From contig OY969771.1 in the NCBI GenBank assembly GCA_963702925.1, positions 2,294,001 to 2,358,000 on the forward strand: a stretch of DNA of 64,000 nt, in the 5' to 3' direction. A model generated the notes under the pieces. The model did not search any database, was not told the origin of the DNA, and worked only from the letters and a program-made list of their open reading frames with translations. Every line of letters starts with the position of its first letter. Position 1 is the first letter of the stretch. Positions 43,201 to 53,642 of the stretch are shown here, in pieces. The DNA is from CAIKMD01 sp963702925 (GTDB taxonomy: Bacteria > Pseudomonadota > Alphaproteobacteria > ATCC43930 > CGMCC-115725). The translations under genes were made by a program, and so were the position numbers.

Positions 43201-45049
43201 CATGGCGGGCGACGTGTTCGGCAACGGCATGCTGCGCTCGCCGCACACCAAGCTCGTCGCCGCCTTCAATCACGTGCATATCTTTCTCGATCCCGATCCC
43301 GATCCGGACACAAGCTTCGCCGAGCGGCAGCGGCTTTTCGCCCTGCCGCGCTCGAGCTGGCTCGATTACAACAAGTCATTGCTCTCGGCCGGCGGCGGCA
43401 TTTACGAGCGCAGCGCGAAGTCGATCCCGCTCTCGCCCGAAATCCGCGCCGTGTTGGCGGTCACCGCCGAGCGCATGAATCCGGCCGAATTGATCCGGGC
43501 GATTCTGAAGGCGCCGGTCGATCTATTGTTCTTCGGCGGCATCGGCACCTTCGTGAAAGCTTCGGGCGAAAGCCAGGCCGATGCCGGCGATCGCGCCAAT
43601 GATGCGCTGCGCATCAACGCCGCCGAGATTCGCGCCAAGATCGTCGGCGAAGGCGCCAATCTCGGCGTCACGCAGCTTGGCCGTATCGAATATGCGATGA
43701 AGGGCGGGCGCATCGATACCGATGCGATCGACAATTCCGCCGGGGTCGACACCTCGGATCACGAGGTCAATCTCAAAATCCTGCTCAACCCTGCGGTCGC
43801 TGCGGGCAAGCTCACGCTCGCGCAGCGCAACGAACTGCTGCAGCAAATGACCGACGAAGTCGCCGATCTCGTTCTGCGCGACAATTATCTCCAAGGCTTG
43901 GCGCTGTCGGTCGCGGAGGCGCAAGGCCCCGAGCGGCTCGATGCCGAGGCGCGTCTTCTGCGCGATTTGGAAAGCGCCGGACGGCTCGACCGCGCGGTCG
44001 AATTCTTGCCGAGCAACGATACGCTCGCCGCGCGCGCCCAGGCGCGCCAGCCGCTCACAAGGCCCGAATTATCGGTGCTGCTGGCCTATGTCAAAAACAC
44101 CTTGGCCGAGGATCTGCTCGCCAGCGACTTTCCCGACGACGCACAGCTTGCCGAGGATCTCTACGCCTATTTCCCGAAGGTGTTGGTCGAACGCTTCCGC
44201 GCCGAGATCGGCGCGCATCAGCTGCGGCGCGAGCTGATCGCGACCGTCGCCGCCAATGATCTGGTCAACCGCACCGGCATCACCTTCGTGCACGACGTGG
44301 CCGAGCGCTCGGGCCGCGCTCCGGGCGATGTCGCCCGCGCCTATATGATCGTGCGGCAGGTGTTCGATCTCGATGCGCTCTGGGCCGATGTCAACGCGCT
44401 CGACAACAAGGTGGCGGCGCCGGTTCAGATCGAGATGCTGCGTGCCGCGCTGCGCCTCGTGGAACGCGTGACCATGTGGTTCCTGATGAGCGCGCAGCTC
44501 GACATTCGCGCACAGGTCGATGCGTTCCGGCCCGGCGTCGCGATCCTGGCGCAGCGCCTCGACGAAATCCTGCCCGAAACGCACCGCGCCGAGCTGGCGC
44601 GGCGCGGCGCGACCTTTGCCGAGAAATCCGTGCCGGCGTCCTTGGCGTTGCGCGTGGCGCGGCTCGATTTCCTGCTCTCGGCGGTGGACATCGTGCGCCT
44701 AGCCGCGACCACCAAGCAGGACCTTATCGCTTGCGGCCATCGCTTCTTCGCCGTGGGATCGCGCTTCCATCTCGACACGCTGCGCATCGCCGCGCGCAAG
44801 CTGGCCTCCGACACGCAATGGCAGAAACGCGCGGCCTCGGCCTTGATCGAAGATCTCTATGCGCATCAGACCGATCTCGCCGCCCGCGCCATGACGGGCG
44901 ATGGCGACTTCGACAAATGGCTGGCTTCCCATGCGGCTGATTTGGCGCGACTTAACGCGCTGGTGCACGAGATCGAAGCGGCGAGCCCGCCCGACCTCGC
45001 GATGCTGACCGTGGCGAACCGGGCGTTGCGTGGGTTCCTGGTGGATTAG
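40268..45049 (+). CDS. gdhB: NAD-specific glutamate dehydrogenase, giant (180-kDa) type
   Basis: This 1593-residue enzyme oxidises glutamate to 2-oxoglutarate with NAD. It has a long N-terminal regulatory region with ACT-like sub-domains, the catalytic core with GGIRWSDRKEDFRTEILGLMKAQ and PTGSKGGFVVK (around 810-850), the nucleotide region with VGVGDMAGDVFGNGML, and a helical C-terminal domain. Length is normal for this class. The ATG at 40268 starts MPVRAEQQ. The gene is long, single and flanked by its own promoter space, as is usual. Confidence 0.95.
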   Translation: MPVRAEQQKQALTEAAAGLAPARLGGSDASAVRRFIAQFYDHVAPDDLIDRVPEDLYGAAASLWEFAQNRAPRTAKLRVFSPRRDDQGWTSPHTVIEIVNDDMPFLVNSATMALNAEGVTVHLVIHPVVRVDRDAAGRVVQLHDADQAAGAAESFMHIEISELRDAHRIEAIRARLEATLAEVRAAVEDWRKMRDSLDDLRHGMARIRPPVAEEELTETLDFLAWLDNDNFTYLGCREYRFSRPAISAVAAGLGVLRDPAHRVFDGLRDFAALPPDVQAFLRAPRLLFISKSNYRARVHRPVRMDAIGVKLFGTQGDAVGMRLFLGLFTSQAYRRPIRTIPFLRQKVASVLERSGFDPAGHDGKALSHILDTFPRDELFQISDAELYDIATGILGLQERQHVALFARRDPFGRFVSCFVYVPRERYDTALRQSLAAILESAFHAAVDSFTTQLDDAVLARVNFILHADGPLPEVDLDALEQRLAEAARSWADKLGEALIAAQGEEAGLALASRYADAFPSNYRERYTAALAVADIARIETVRKGAPLALVLYRPGRAGPGELRFKICRAEAPCALSDVLPILEHMGLKAITEVPFEVAVAGAPQAIWIQDFGLVSTLGDIDIAGEHARFEEAFAQLWAGAMESDGFNRLVLASGLDWRQVTVLRLYAKALRQAGSSYSQGYMEDALSHHAAISGRLVALFEARFDPASPGRAVAETERRVKEIEQELDKVESLDEDRILRSFLRLIAKSLRTNYFQRQQNGAPKPYLAVKLASREIELFPLPRPLCEIFVYSPRMEGVHLRGGKIARGGIRWSDRKEDFRTEILGLMKAQVVKNAVIVPTGSKGGFVVKHMPVPRDQQQAEGIECYKILMRGLLDLTDNIVGGKIVPPKDVLRHDGDDPYLVVAADKGTATFSDIANALATEYGYWLGDAYASGGSAGYDHKAIGITARGAWELVKRHFRELGRDIQSADFTCVGVGDMAGDVFGNGMLRSPHTKLVAAFNHVHIFLDPDPDPDTSFAERQRLFALPRSSWLDYNKSLLSAGGGIYERSAKSIPLSPEIRAVLAVTAERMNPAELIRAILKAPVDLLFFGGIGTFVKASGESQADAGDRANDALRINAAEIRAKIVGEGANLGVTQLGRIEYAMKGGRIDTDAIDNSAGVDTSDHEVNLKILLNPAVAAGKLTLAQRNELLQQMTDEVADLVLRDNYLQGLALSVAEAQGPERLDAEARLLRDLESAGRLDRAVEFLPSNDTLAARAQARQPLTRPELSVLLAYVKNTLAEDLLASDFPDDAQLAEDLYAYFPKVLVERFRAEIGAHQLRRELIATVAANDLVNRTGITFVHDVAERSGRAPGDVARAYMIVRQVFDLDALWADVNALDNKVAAPVQIEMLRAALRLVERVTMWFLMSAQLDIRAQVDAFRPGVAILAQRLDEILPETHRAELARRGATFAEKSVPASLALRVARLDFLLSAVDIVRLAATTKQDLIACGHRFFAVGSRFHLDTLRIAARKLASDTQWQKRAASALIEDLYAHQTDLAARAMTGDGDFDKWLASHAADLARLNALVHEIEAASPPDLAMLTVANRALRGFLVD

Positions 45050-45257
45050 TTAGTAGTCTTTGGTCGGGGTCGGTTTGATGCTCAAACGTGGCTCTAGAGA
45101 CTCTGCCGAGTAAATAATTCAAAACGCACAGCGGAAAAATATCGGTAAGAAGCAGTCTCGATTGCGCCGTTTCTGACACAAAATTTCCTAATTGGAAGTG
45201 GCACGGTACAATTCTTGACGACTGCGGCATCCGGTAAAGTTGGGGGACCTAAGAAGA
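45050..45257. other. AT-richer spacer before the orphan gene
   Basis: The 208-bp spacer is clearly AT-richer than its surroundings and continues into the next gene. TACAAT near 45209 could be a -10 element, but no strong -35 matches. Nothing else is recognised. Confidence 0.4.
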
Positions 45258-45953
45258 ATGATTGAAAAGGAGATTCGCTTCGCAATTGGCAGCCGAAGCG
45301 ATCTTCGGTCATCCGTCTGGCGTTTGTGGGCGCAGGGAGATGATCTTTACCTCGCGTCACGGACTACCGCTAGCATCGCCAAGCTCAGTATGCACAAATC
45401 TGGCATCTGCAGATTTGCCGCGAATTCCGACGGAGCCCGCCCTGCGTTGTTCAAGTGGCGCTGCGATCTAGAAGTGCTGGTCGCTCTAAACAAACCATTA
45501 TTTGGGATAGTTTTCCCGCCACCTCCAACGCGCCGTCCGTTTCACTCCGAATTCAAAGACGCTAAGCCAGTCGCCTTTGTTAAGGCACCTACTGCAAGAA
45601 CCAAGGTTTGTTTCCAAATAATTCTGACTGATAAAACATATACAGAAGACAGTCTAATACGACAGTCGAGCGGCCGCCAATTCATCATCCATGGTTGTGT
45701 CGCAATGAAAAGCAAATTGGCGTGGGTCATCTCGCTTACAGATGGCTTTAGTTCCGCGGAGGAGGCATATGTGAAAGAGTGCTTTGAAAAAATTGCCATC
45801 TCCGCTAGCGCGATGCCAAATGCGGCTGTTGCTTGGCTCTTCGAGCAGGAAGGCGAAGCGGCATTTGTAACGGAAATCCAATTAGGCGACGAAAATGTCA
45901 GAGTTGTGGCTGACGCCGATCAAAAGGCTGTACAAGAAAAAGAGCCGCGATGA
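45258..45953 (+). CDS. Hypothetical protein, AT-richer orphan
   Basis: This 231-residue protein opens with MIEKEIRFAIGSRSDLRSS and has the segment VWRLWAQGDDLYLASRTT followed by KLSMHKSGICRF, a pattern I have seen in uncharacterised proteins but cannot assign. It lacks signal peptide and membrane spans. AAGAAG sits 4 bp before the ATG at 45258. Codon use is less GC-rich than in neighbouring genes, and no partner is adjacent, so recent acquisition is plausible. I do not propose a function. Confidence 0.7.
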   Translation: MIEKEIRFAIGSRSDLRSSVWRLWAQGDDLYLASRTTASIAKLSMHKSGICRFAANSDGARPALFKWRCDLEVLVALNKPLFGIVFPPPPTRRPFHSEFKDAKPVAFVKAPTARTKVCFQIILTDKTYTEDSLIRQSSGRQFIIHGCVAMKSKLAWVISLTDGFSSAEEAYVKECFEKIAISASAMPNAAVAWLFEQEGEAAFVTEIQLGDENVRVVADADQKAVQEKEPR

Positions 45954-46094
45954 ACGAATCGGTCCAGAGGAAATTGGGAGGCGTCGCGATGGCGCAATTC
46001 GGGACGCGCGTGGCGCCCCGCCTGAGCCACGCGAAGAATTAGCCGGCGACCGTGCACGTGCTAGAATGCTGCGGATACACGGTCTGCTGTCGGT

Positions 46095-46991
46095 TCAGCT
46101 CTCGAAATAGCGCGGGCGGTCGAGATCGGGAATAAGGCCGGGCTGTTTCGGCTGCCACCCCAGCACTTCCCGCGTTCGCGCGCTCGATGCCGGGTTGTCG
46201 ATCGCGGCGAAATGCGCGAACCAGCCAAAGTAGCTCGCGGCTTCCTCTTTTGTCTTGCCGATGATCGGCAGGTTGAGGCGCCGGCCGATGATGCCGGCGA
46301 TGTCGCGGAACCGCACGCCTTCTTCGGCGGCGCCGTGATAACGCGCGCCGGCGACGCCTTTCTCGAGCGCGAGCCGGAAGAGATGTGCGGCATCGAGGCG
46401 ATGCACCGCCGGCCAACGGTTGAGCCCGTCGCCCGGATAGGCGGAAACGCCTTTTTCACGCGCGATGCCGATGAGAAGCGGAACGAAAGCGTGGTCGCCA
46501 TCGCCATGGACCGATGTCGGAAGGCGCACCACCGATACGCGCACGCCACGCGCCGCCATCGCAAGTGCCGCCTGTTCCGACGCAACGCGGGCTATCGCAT
46601 TCGGGCCGGCATAGGGCACGTCGTCTTCCGTCACGAGGCGACCTTGCGTCAGGAGGCCGGTGCCGGAGGTGACGATCAAAGGGCGGTCGGAGCCGGCGAG
46701 CGCCGCGCCGAGCGCCTCGATGGCGTGTCTCTCGGTCTCGCAGCTTGCGTCGAATTTCGAGAAATCGTGGTTGAAGGCGGTGTGGATGACGCCATCCGCC
46801 TTGGCGGCTCCGCTGCGCAAGCTTTCGCGATCTTCAAGATCGCCGCGATGCACCTCGGCACCGGCGGCGGAAAGCGATTTGGCGCCGCCATCCGAGCGCG
46901 CAAGACCGAGCACCTGATGGCCGGCGTCGATAAGCTCCCGCACAATTGCGGAACCGATAAAACCTGTCGCTCCGGTGACGAAGACACGCAT
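46095..46991 (-). CDS. NAD-dependent epimerase/dehydratase-family (atypical SDR) protein
   Basis: This 298-residue protein begins with the Rossmann motif FVTGATGFIGSAIVREL and has the SDR-like DGVIHTAFNHDF and VRLPTSVHGDGD segments. The usual YxxxK catalytic pair is not obvious, which puts it among atypical SDRs. It is divergently transcribed from an AraC gene with 127 bp between, so that regulator may control it. The substrate is unknown. Confidence 0.82.
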   Translation of the reverse strand: MRVFVTGATGFIGSAIVRELIDAGHQVLGLARSDGGAKSLSAAGAEVHRGDLEDRESLRSGAAKADGVIHTAFNHDFSKFDASCETERHAIEALGAALAGSDRPLIVTSGTGLLTQGRLVTEDDVPYAGPNAIARVASEQAALAMAARGVRVSVVRLPTSVHGDGDHAFVPLLIGIAREKGVSAYPGDGLNRWPAVHRLDAAHLFRLALEKGVAGARYHGAAEEGVRFRDIAGIIGRRLNLPIIGKTKEEAASYFGWFAHFAAIDNPASSARTREVLGWQPKQPGLIPDLDRPRYFES

Positions 46992-47118
46992 CGCGGCTTC
47001 TCCTCTAACCCATTCCGTGACCGCGGTTGCAGCCCCGGTATCGCCAAGCTAGGCGATGGAGGAAAGACGATCTATGCTGTGAGGTCCGTATTATCTTCGC
47101 AATCGTCCGGGATAGCCC

Positions 47119-48096
47119 ATGGACCCGCTCTCAGACGTGTTGTCGCTGCTGAAACCGCGCAGCTATATGTCCGCTGGCTTCGACGCGGGCGGGGATTGGT
47201 CGATCCAGTTTTCCGACCAGCAAGATTGCATCAAATGCTACGCCGTGGTCTCCGGCCAGTGCTTCCTCGCCGTGGAGGGCGTTGCCGAACCGGTATGCCT
47301 CAAGGCAGGGGATTGCTTCATCCTGCCGCTCGGACGCCCTTTCCGCCTTGCCAGCGACATCGCGTTGACGCCGGTCGATGCCGGCCCGATTTTCTCGCCC
47401 GTGCGCGAAGGCGGCATCGTTACCTATAATGGCGGCGGAGATTTCTTTCTCGTCGGCAGCCGCTTCGCACTGGGCGGCCATCACGCCAGCATGTTGTTGG
47501 GGATTTTGCCGCCCATCGTGCATATCAGGCAGGAATCGGATCAGGCGGCGCTGCGCTGGTCGGTGGAGCGGATGATGCAGGAGCTGCGCGAGCGCCAGCC
47601 GGGCGGATTTCTCGTCGCCCAACACCTCGCCCATATGATGCTGGCTCAGGCTTTGCGGCTGCATCTGGCGGAAGGGGCAAGTGGCGTCGGCTGGTTCTTC
47701 GCCCTGGCCGATAAGCAGATGGGCGCGGCGATCAGCGCGATGCACGAGGATCCCGCGCAGCGCTGGACATTGGAGGCCCTCGCGAAACACGCAGCCATGT
47801 CGCGGTCGAGCTTCGCCCTGAAGTTCAAGGAGAAGGTCGGGGCGGCGCCGATGGAATATCTGACGCGCTGGCGCATGCTGCTGGCCGGGGACAGGCTGGC
47901 GAATACCGGCGATCCAATTTCCGTCATTGCCCTGGCGCTGGGCTATGAATCCGAAAGCGCCTTCAGCACCGCCTTCAAGCGAGTCATGGGCTGCTCGCCG
48001 CGGCAATACAGCCGTGGCCGGATTCCGGCTTCCGCTTCAGATCGCGAGCGCGATGCCGCCAGCGCCCAGGGGCTTGAAGCAACGGCGCCGGTCTAG
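47119..48096 (+). CDS. AraC-family transcriptional regulator (cupin_6 sensor)
   Basis: This 325-residue regulator has an N-terminal cupin-like sensor (about 1-180) and a C-terminal AraC double helix-turn-helix (about 205-300, with AMSRSSFALKFKEKVG and SVIALALGYESESAFSTAFKRVMGCSP). Members of this group often control divergent oxidoreductase genes, matching the SDR gene at 46095-46991. Strong palindromes follow the stop. Confidence 0.9.
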   Translation: MDPLSDVLSLLKPRSYMSAGFDAGGDWSIQFSDQQDCIKCYAVVSGQCFLAVEGVAEPVCLKAGDCFILPLGRPFRLASDIALTPVDAGPIFSPVREGGIVTYNGGGDFFLVGSRFALGGHHASMLLGILPPIVHIRQESDQAALRWSVERMMQELRERQPGGFLVAQHLAHMMLAQALRLHLAEGASGVGWFFALADKQMGAAISAMHEDPAQRWTLEALAKHAAMSRSSFALKFKEKVGAAPMEYLTRWRMLLAGDRLANTGDPISVIALALGYESESAFSTAFKRVMGCSPRQYSRGRIPASASDRERDAASAQGLEATAPV

Positions 48097-48141
48097 AGCC
48101 TGATCGTCTCAAGCCGATTGGGCTTGAGACGATCAGGCTCT
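48095..48141. repeat. Perfect 21-bp inverted repeat after the AraC gene
   Basis: 48095-48115 pairs perfectly with 48121-48141 around GATTG. The stem is flanked by a further T-A pair. It begins within the stop codon of the AraC gene. There is no U tract, so it may be an extragenic palindromic element that also ends both convergent transcripts. Confidence 0.75.
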
Positions 48142-48153
48142 ACATCCTCGAAT

Positions 48154-48202
48154 GAGAGCAAGATCGGCTCGGCGGGATTCATGCTGACCCGATCTTGCTC
48201 TC
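48154..48202. repeat. Second palindrome (14-bp arms) before cydX
   Basis: GAGAGCAAGATCGG (48154-48167) pairs with CCGATCTTGCTCTC (48189-48202) around a 21-bp loop. Its outer arm resembles that of the first palindrome (AGAGC then GATC), so both may belong to one repeat family. It ends 3 bp before the cydX stop codon. Confidence 0.7.
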
Positions 48203-48205
48203 GGG

Positions 48206-48322
48206 CTAGCGTCCGCTTCCCTCGCCCGGCTGGTCGTCTTCGGTCAACTCAAGCCACATGGCGTTGAGAATGCCGAATGCGACGGCAAGGCCGACACCGA
48301 GAATCCAGCTGAAATACCACAT
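48206..48322 (-). CDS. cydX: Cytochrome bd small subunit CydX
   Basis: This 38-residue membrane peptide starts MWYFSWILGVGLAVAFGILNA and continues MWLELTEDD, the CydX signature: one transmembrane helix and an acidic tail. It stabilises the CydAB oxidase. The ATG at 48322 lies 30 bp after the cydB stop. The gene is the last of the cyd operon. Confidence 0.92.
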   Translation of the reverse strand: MWYFSWILGVGLAVAFGILNAMWLELTEDDQPGEGSGR

Positions 48323-48352
48323 GGCGCTGTCGCTCCTGCCTCTGCTCTTGCC

Positions 48353-49487
48353 TCAATAGATGTCGCGGCCTTCGCCGAGTTCCGTGCCGACGCGGCCACG
48401 CAAGATACGGATTACCCAGCCGGTATAGAACAGCACGATCGGCAGGAAGATCAGCGTCGCCAGCAACATGATGAACAAGGTCAGCTCGACTCGACGACGC
48501 GTCCCAAACCGTGAGGCTGCTTTTGGGATCGCTCGACGACGGAAAGAGAAACGGAAACATCGCAAGCCCGGCCGTCGCGATAATGCCGGCGATGGCGATG
48601 GCGCTGGCGAGGAAGGCCAGAAGGTCTTTTTTTGTCCAGGCACAGGGGATCACCAACAGCGCGCCGGCAAGGCCTGCGATCGGCGCCACGATCGTGATCG
48701 GATAGGCGCGGTAATTGGCGAGCCACGCGCCGGATCCCACGGCGACTGATTTCATCAGCGGGTTCGAGGGCCCGTCATGGGCGAGGATTCCCGTGACCGC
48801 ATAGCCGGGCAACAGCCTGGCGAGCCAGAGGCCGGCCAAGGCAAACAGCGCGATCGTGATCCAGCCGGCATAAAAGGCCGCGCCGCGCGCGCGGGTCGCG
48901 ACCTCGCTTTCGGATTTGAGCGCGATCCAGGTCGCGCCATGCATCGCCAGCATCGCCACGCTCAACAGCCCGGCCAACAGCGCGAAGGGATTGAGCAGTT
49001 CGAAGAAGCTGCCGGTGTAGATCGGGCGCAGATCGTCGTCGAGATGGAACGGAACGCCTTGCAAAAGATTGCCGAAGGCAACGCCGAAAATCAGCGACGG
49101 CACGAAGCCGCTGACGAAATGCGCCCAGTCCCAGGCGTTGCGCCAGCCGGCATCGGGCAGCTTGTCGCGATAGTTGAACGCGACCGGCCGCAGGATCAAG
49201 GCGGCAAGCACGACCAGCATCGCGATGTAGAAGCCCGAGAAGCTCGCCGCATAGAGCATGGGCCAAGCCGCGAAAGCAGCACCGCCGCCCAGGACCAGCC
49301 AAACCTGATTGCCTTCCCAGACCGGCTCGGTGGTCGCCAGCGTCCGTTGCCGCTCGGCATCGGTCTTCGCCACCACGCGCAACAGCATGCCCATGCCGAG
49401 GTCGTAGCCATCGGTCACGGCAAAGCCGATCAGCAGCACGCCGAGCAAGGCCCACCAGATAAAGCGCAAGCTTTCGTAATCGGGCAT
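48353..49487 (-). pseudogene. cydB: Cytochrome bd ubiquinol oxidase subunit II, frameshifted
   Basis: CydB is the second large membrane subunit of the bd oxidase. The frame from ATG 49487 reads the normal family sequence (MPDYESLRFIWWALLGVLL, GYDLGMGM, several helices) to SLTVWDASSS, then departs into unrelated, Arg-rich sequence. The expected last helix (LTLFIMLLATLIFLPIVLFYTG) and tail ending at 48353 continue in another frame, so a one-base insertion, or a 4-bp duplication in the local TCGAGTCGAG, lies near 48485-48491. A sequencing error is possible; otherwise the last helix is lost. Confidence 0.85.
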
Positions 49488-49490
49488 CGC

Positions 49491-51005
49491 TTACACCCTT
49501 TCGTCGGGCGGGCCCTGGCGGATCGCCCTTGTCATCAAGAAGACATCGACCACGGCCAGCGCGCTGTAGAACAACACAAAGCCGGCCAAGGAAAGCCAGA
49601 CCTGCCCGGCGGAGGTCGACGACACGCCGAGAAAGGTCGGCAAGACGCCTTCGACCACCCAAGGCTGGCGGCCATATTCGGCGACGATCCAGCCGAGCTC
49701 GGCGGCGATCCAGGGCAGCGGCAGGCTCCACAGCGCGATGCGCAGGAACCAACGGCGCTCGAGCTTGCGCGTCGAGGCGAGCGTGAAGCCGACGGCGAAG
49801 AGCGCGATGAAATAAAATCCGATCCCGGCCATGAAACGGAACGACCAGAACAGCACGGGCACGTCGGGTATGAGGTCGCGGGCGGCTTGCCGGATCTGCG
49901 CGCCGGTGGCATCGGTCACATTGGGCGCGTAACGCCGGACGAGAAGCCCATAGCCGAGATCGCCGACATTGTGCTCGAAAATCGCCATCGCCGCGGGATC
50001 GGAACGGTTGCGACGCAAAGCGACAAGCGCGCCATAGGCGGCGATGCCGTTGCTGATGCGCACTTCGCCGGCGGCGACCAGCTGATTGATGCCGGGAATG
50101 TAGATATCGAAGGAGCGCGTGGCGATGATGCCGAGCAGCCAGGGTATCTCGATCGCATAATGCGTCTCGCGCTGCGCGACGTCGGGTATGCCGAAAGCGG
50201 TGAAAGAGGCCGGCGCGGGTTGGGTGTCCCACATCGCCTCGATGGCCGCGATCTTCATTTGCTGCTGCTCGGTCGCGGTGTAGCCGCTTTCGTCGCCGAG
50301 CACGACCACGGACAGCGCCGAGGCGAGGCCGAAGCTCGCGGCGACGGTCATCGAGCGCTTGGCGAAGGCGATGTGGCGGCCGCGCAGCAAATACCAGGCG
50401 CTCACCGACATGACGAAGACCGAGCCGCAGACATAGCCGGCGCTGACCGTGTGGACGAATTTCGATTGCGCGACCGGGTTGAACAACAGGTCGTAGAACG
50501 AGGTCAGCTCCATGCGCATCGTGTCGAGATTGAAGCGCGCGCCGACCGGATTCTGCATCCAGGCATTGGCGATGAGAATCCACAGCGCCGAGAAATTCGC
50601 GCCCAAAGCCATCAAGGTGGTCGCGGCCAAATGCCCGACCTTGGGCATTTTTTGCCAGCCGAAGAAGAACAGGCCGATGAAGGTGGCTTCGAGGAAGAAC
50701 GCCATCAGGCCTTCGATCGCCAAGGGCGCGCCGAAAATGTCGCCGACGTAATGCGCGTAATAGGCCCAGTTGGTGCCGAACTGGAATTCCATGGTGATGC
50801 CGGTCGCGACGCCCATGGCGAAATTGATGCCGAACAGCACGCCCCAAAATTTCGTCATCTCGCGCCAGATGGCGCGGCCGGTCATGACATAGACGCTCTC
50901 CATCACGACCAGGAGCAGCGACAGGCCAAGCGTCAGCGGCACGAACAGGAAATGATAAAGCGCGGTCAGGGCGAATTGGAGACGTGACAGCTCGACGACA
51001 TCCAT
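49491..51005 (-). CDS. cydA: Cytochrome bd ubiquinol oxidase subunit I
   Basis: CydA carries hemes b558, b595 and d and reduces O2 with quinol electrons. The 504-residue protein has His18 (heme b595 ligand position), His near 185 in KFVHTVSAGY, a Met in WSFRFMAGIG for heme b558, and the GRQPW signature near the C-terminus. The Q loop is short, as in many alphaproteobacterial and CIO-type enzymes. It starts 5 bp after cydP and ends 3 bp before cydB. Confidence 0.95.
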   Translation of the reverse strand: MDVVELSRLQFALTALYHFLFVPLTLGLSLLLVVMESVYVMTGRAIWREMTKFWGVLFGINFAMGVATGITMEFQFGTNWAYYAHYVGDIFGAPLAIEGLMAFFLEATFIGLFFFGWQKMPKVGHLAATTLMALGANFSALWILIANAWMQNPVGARFNLDTMRMELTSFYDLLFNPVAQSKFVHTVSAGYVCGSVFVMSVSAWYLLRGRHIAFAKRSMTVAASFGLASALSVVVLGDESGYTATEQQQMKIAAIEAMWDTQPAPASFTAFGIPDVAQRETHYAIEIPWLLGIIATRSFDIYIPGINQLVAAGEVRISNGIAAYGALVALRRNRSDPAAMAIFEHNVGDLGYGLLVRRYAPNVTDATGAQIRQAARDLIPDVPVLFWSFRFMAGIGFYFIALFAVGFTLASTRKLERRWFLRIALWSLPLPWIAAELGWIVAEYGRQPWVVEGVLPTFLGVSSTSAGQVWLSLAGFVLFYSALAVVDVFLMTRAIRQGPPDERV

Positions 51006-51010
51006 GATGC

Positions 51011-51178
51011 TTACCTTGCGTGTGCGCCGGAATCTTGGCCGAGAACCCAGGCCGCGACTTGCGGCGCATCTGGCGGCGGATGACGCGCTGCGTCGAAGAA
51101 CAGGAAATAGAGCGCGGTCAGCGCGACAACCTTGGCGACCAGCGCCAGGCTGACGTCACGAAGCAGGTGATTCCGCAT
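51011..51178 (-). CDS. cydP: Cytochrome bd putative small subunit CydP
   Basis: This 55-residue protein has one transmembrane helix (VSLALVAKVVALTALYFLFF) preceded by NHLLRD, the pattern of the CydP family found next to cydAB. It is directly upstream of cydA with 5 bp between, and it is too short to be called by size-limited gene finders. The role is presumed structural; that is family inference. Confidence 0.75.
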   Translation of the reverse strand: MRNHLLRDVSLALVAKVVALTALYFLFFDAARHPPPDAPQVAAWVLGQDSGAHAR

Positions 51179-51285
51179 GGTTCACCCCTATCTTGAGCTC
51201 GAAGCCGCGCTCGCCAGCCAGGCGGCCTGCCTGGCAGACGATTAGTCCAGAGCCTTCGCCGCCGATGCGGCGCCGTCGCCGCGAA

Positions 51286-53226
<1,941 letters not shown>

Positions 53227-53330
53227 GGCGCGGCTCCCAATAATCGGTTGCGGCTAAAATAGACCTCGCGGCAGCGCCCAACAAGGACTGGGTTAACGCG
53301 CCATTTACCATGACCTGTCAGGCTCTTGGC

Positions 53331-53531
53331 ATGGCCTCGTCGCCTCTTTCCGGCGTTCTTTCGCCCGCCCAGCTTGCTGTCGTGCAGCAGGCCAGGGCGG
53401 CTTTGCTGCGCCCGCCTGTGCGTCCGGCGGTGCAAGCCCAGCCTGCGGAAAGCATCCAGGCCCAGCCTTCGAACGCGGCGCGCCCCGTGCCGCCGCGCGG
53501 CCGCGGCCAGATCGTCAACATCGTCGTTTGA
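53331..53531 (+). CDS. Small Pro/Ala/Gln-rich protein, possible
   Basis: This 66-residue frame encodes SSPLSGVLSPAQLAVVQQAR, a Pro- and Gln-rich middle and the tail RGQIVNIVV. An upstream in-frame ATG at 53310 would add seven residues. The tail looks like small alphaproteobacterial proteins I have seen, but coding potential is unproven and the ribosome-binding site is weak. Confidence 0.4.
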   Translation: MASSPLSGVLSPAQLAVVQQARAALLRPPVRPAVQAQPAESIQAQPSNAARPVPPRGRGQIVNIVV

Positions 53532-53642
53532 TCTTCAGGCGCGCCGCGCCCGGGATTACGGCTTTGTAACTTGCGTCATCGGGCACGATTTTCGCATAAA
53601 TCGGCAGCGCAAGACGCTGCCACCTTGCGGAACCTTCGAACC

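Noticed and set aside
40229..43279. 1016-residue antisense open frame opposite the glutamate dehydrogenase gene
   Set aside because: It is a shadow of the GC-biased coding strand and the sense strand has clear family motifs.
45895..46110. 71-residue charged open frame overlapping the end of the orphan gene
   Set aside because: Weak ribosome-binding site, 59-bp overlap with the upstream gene and no recognisable family.
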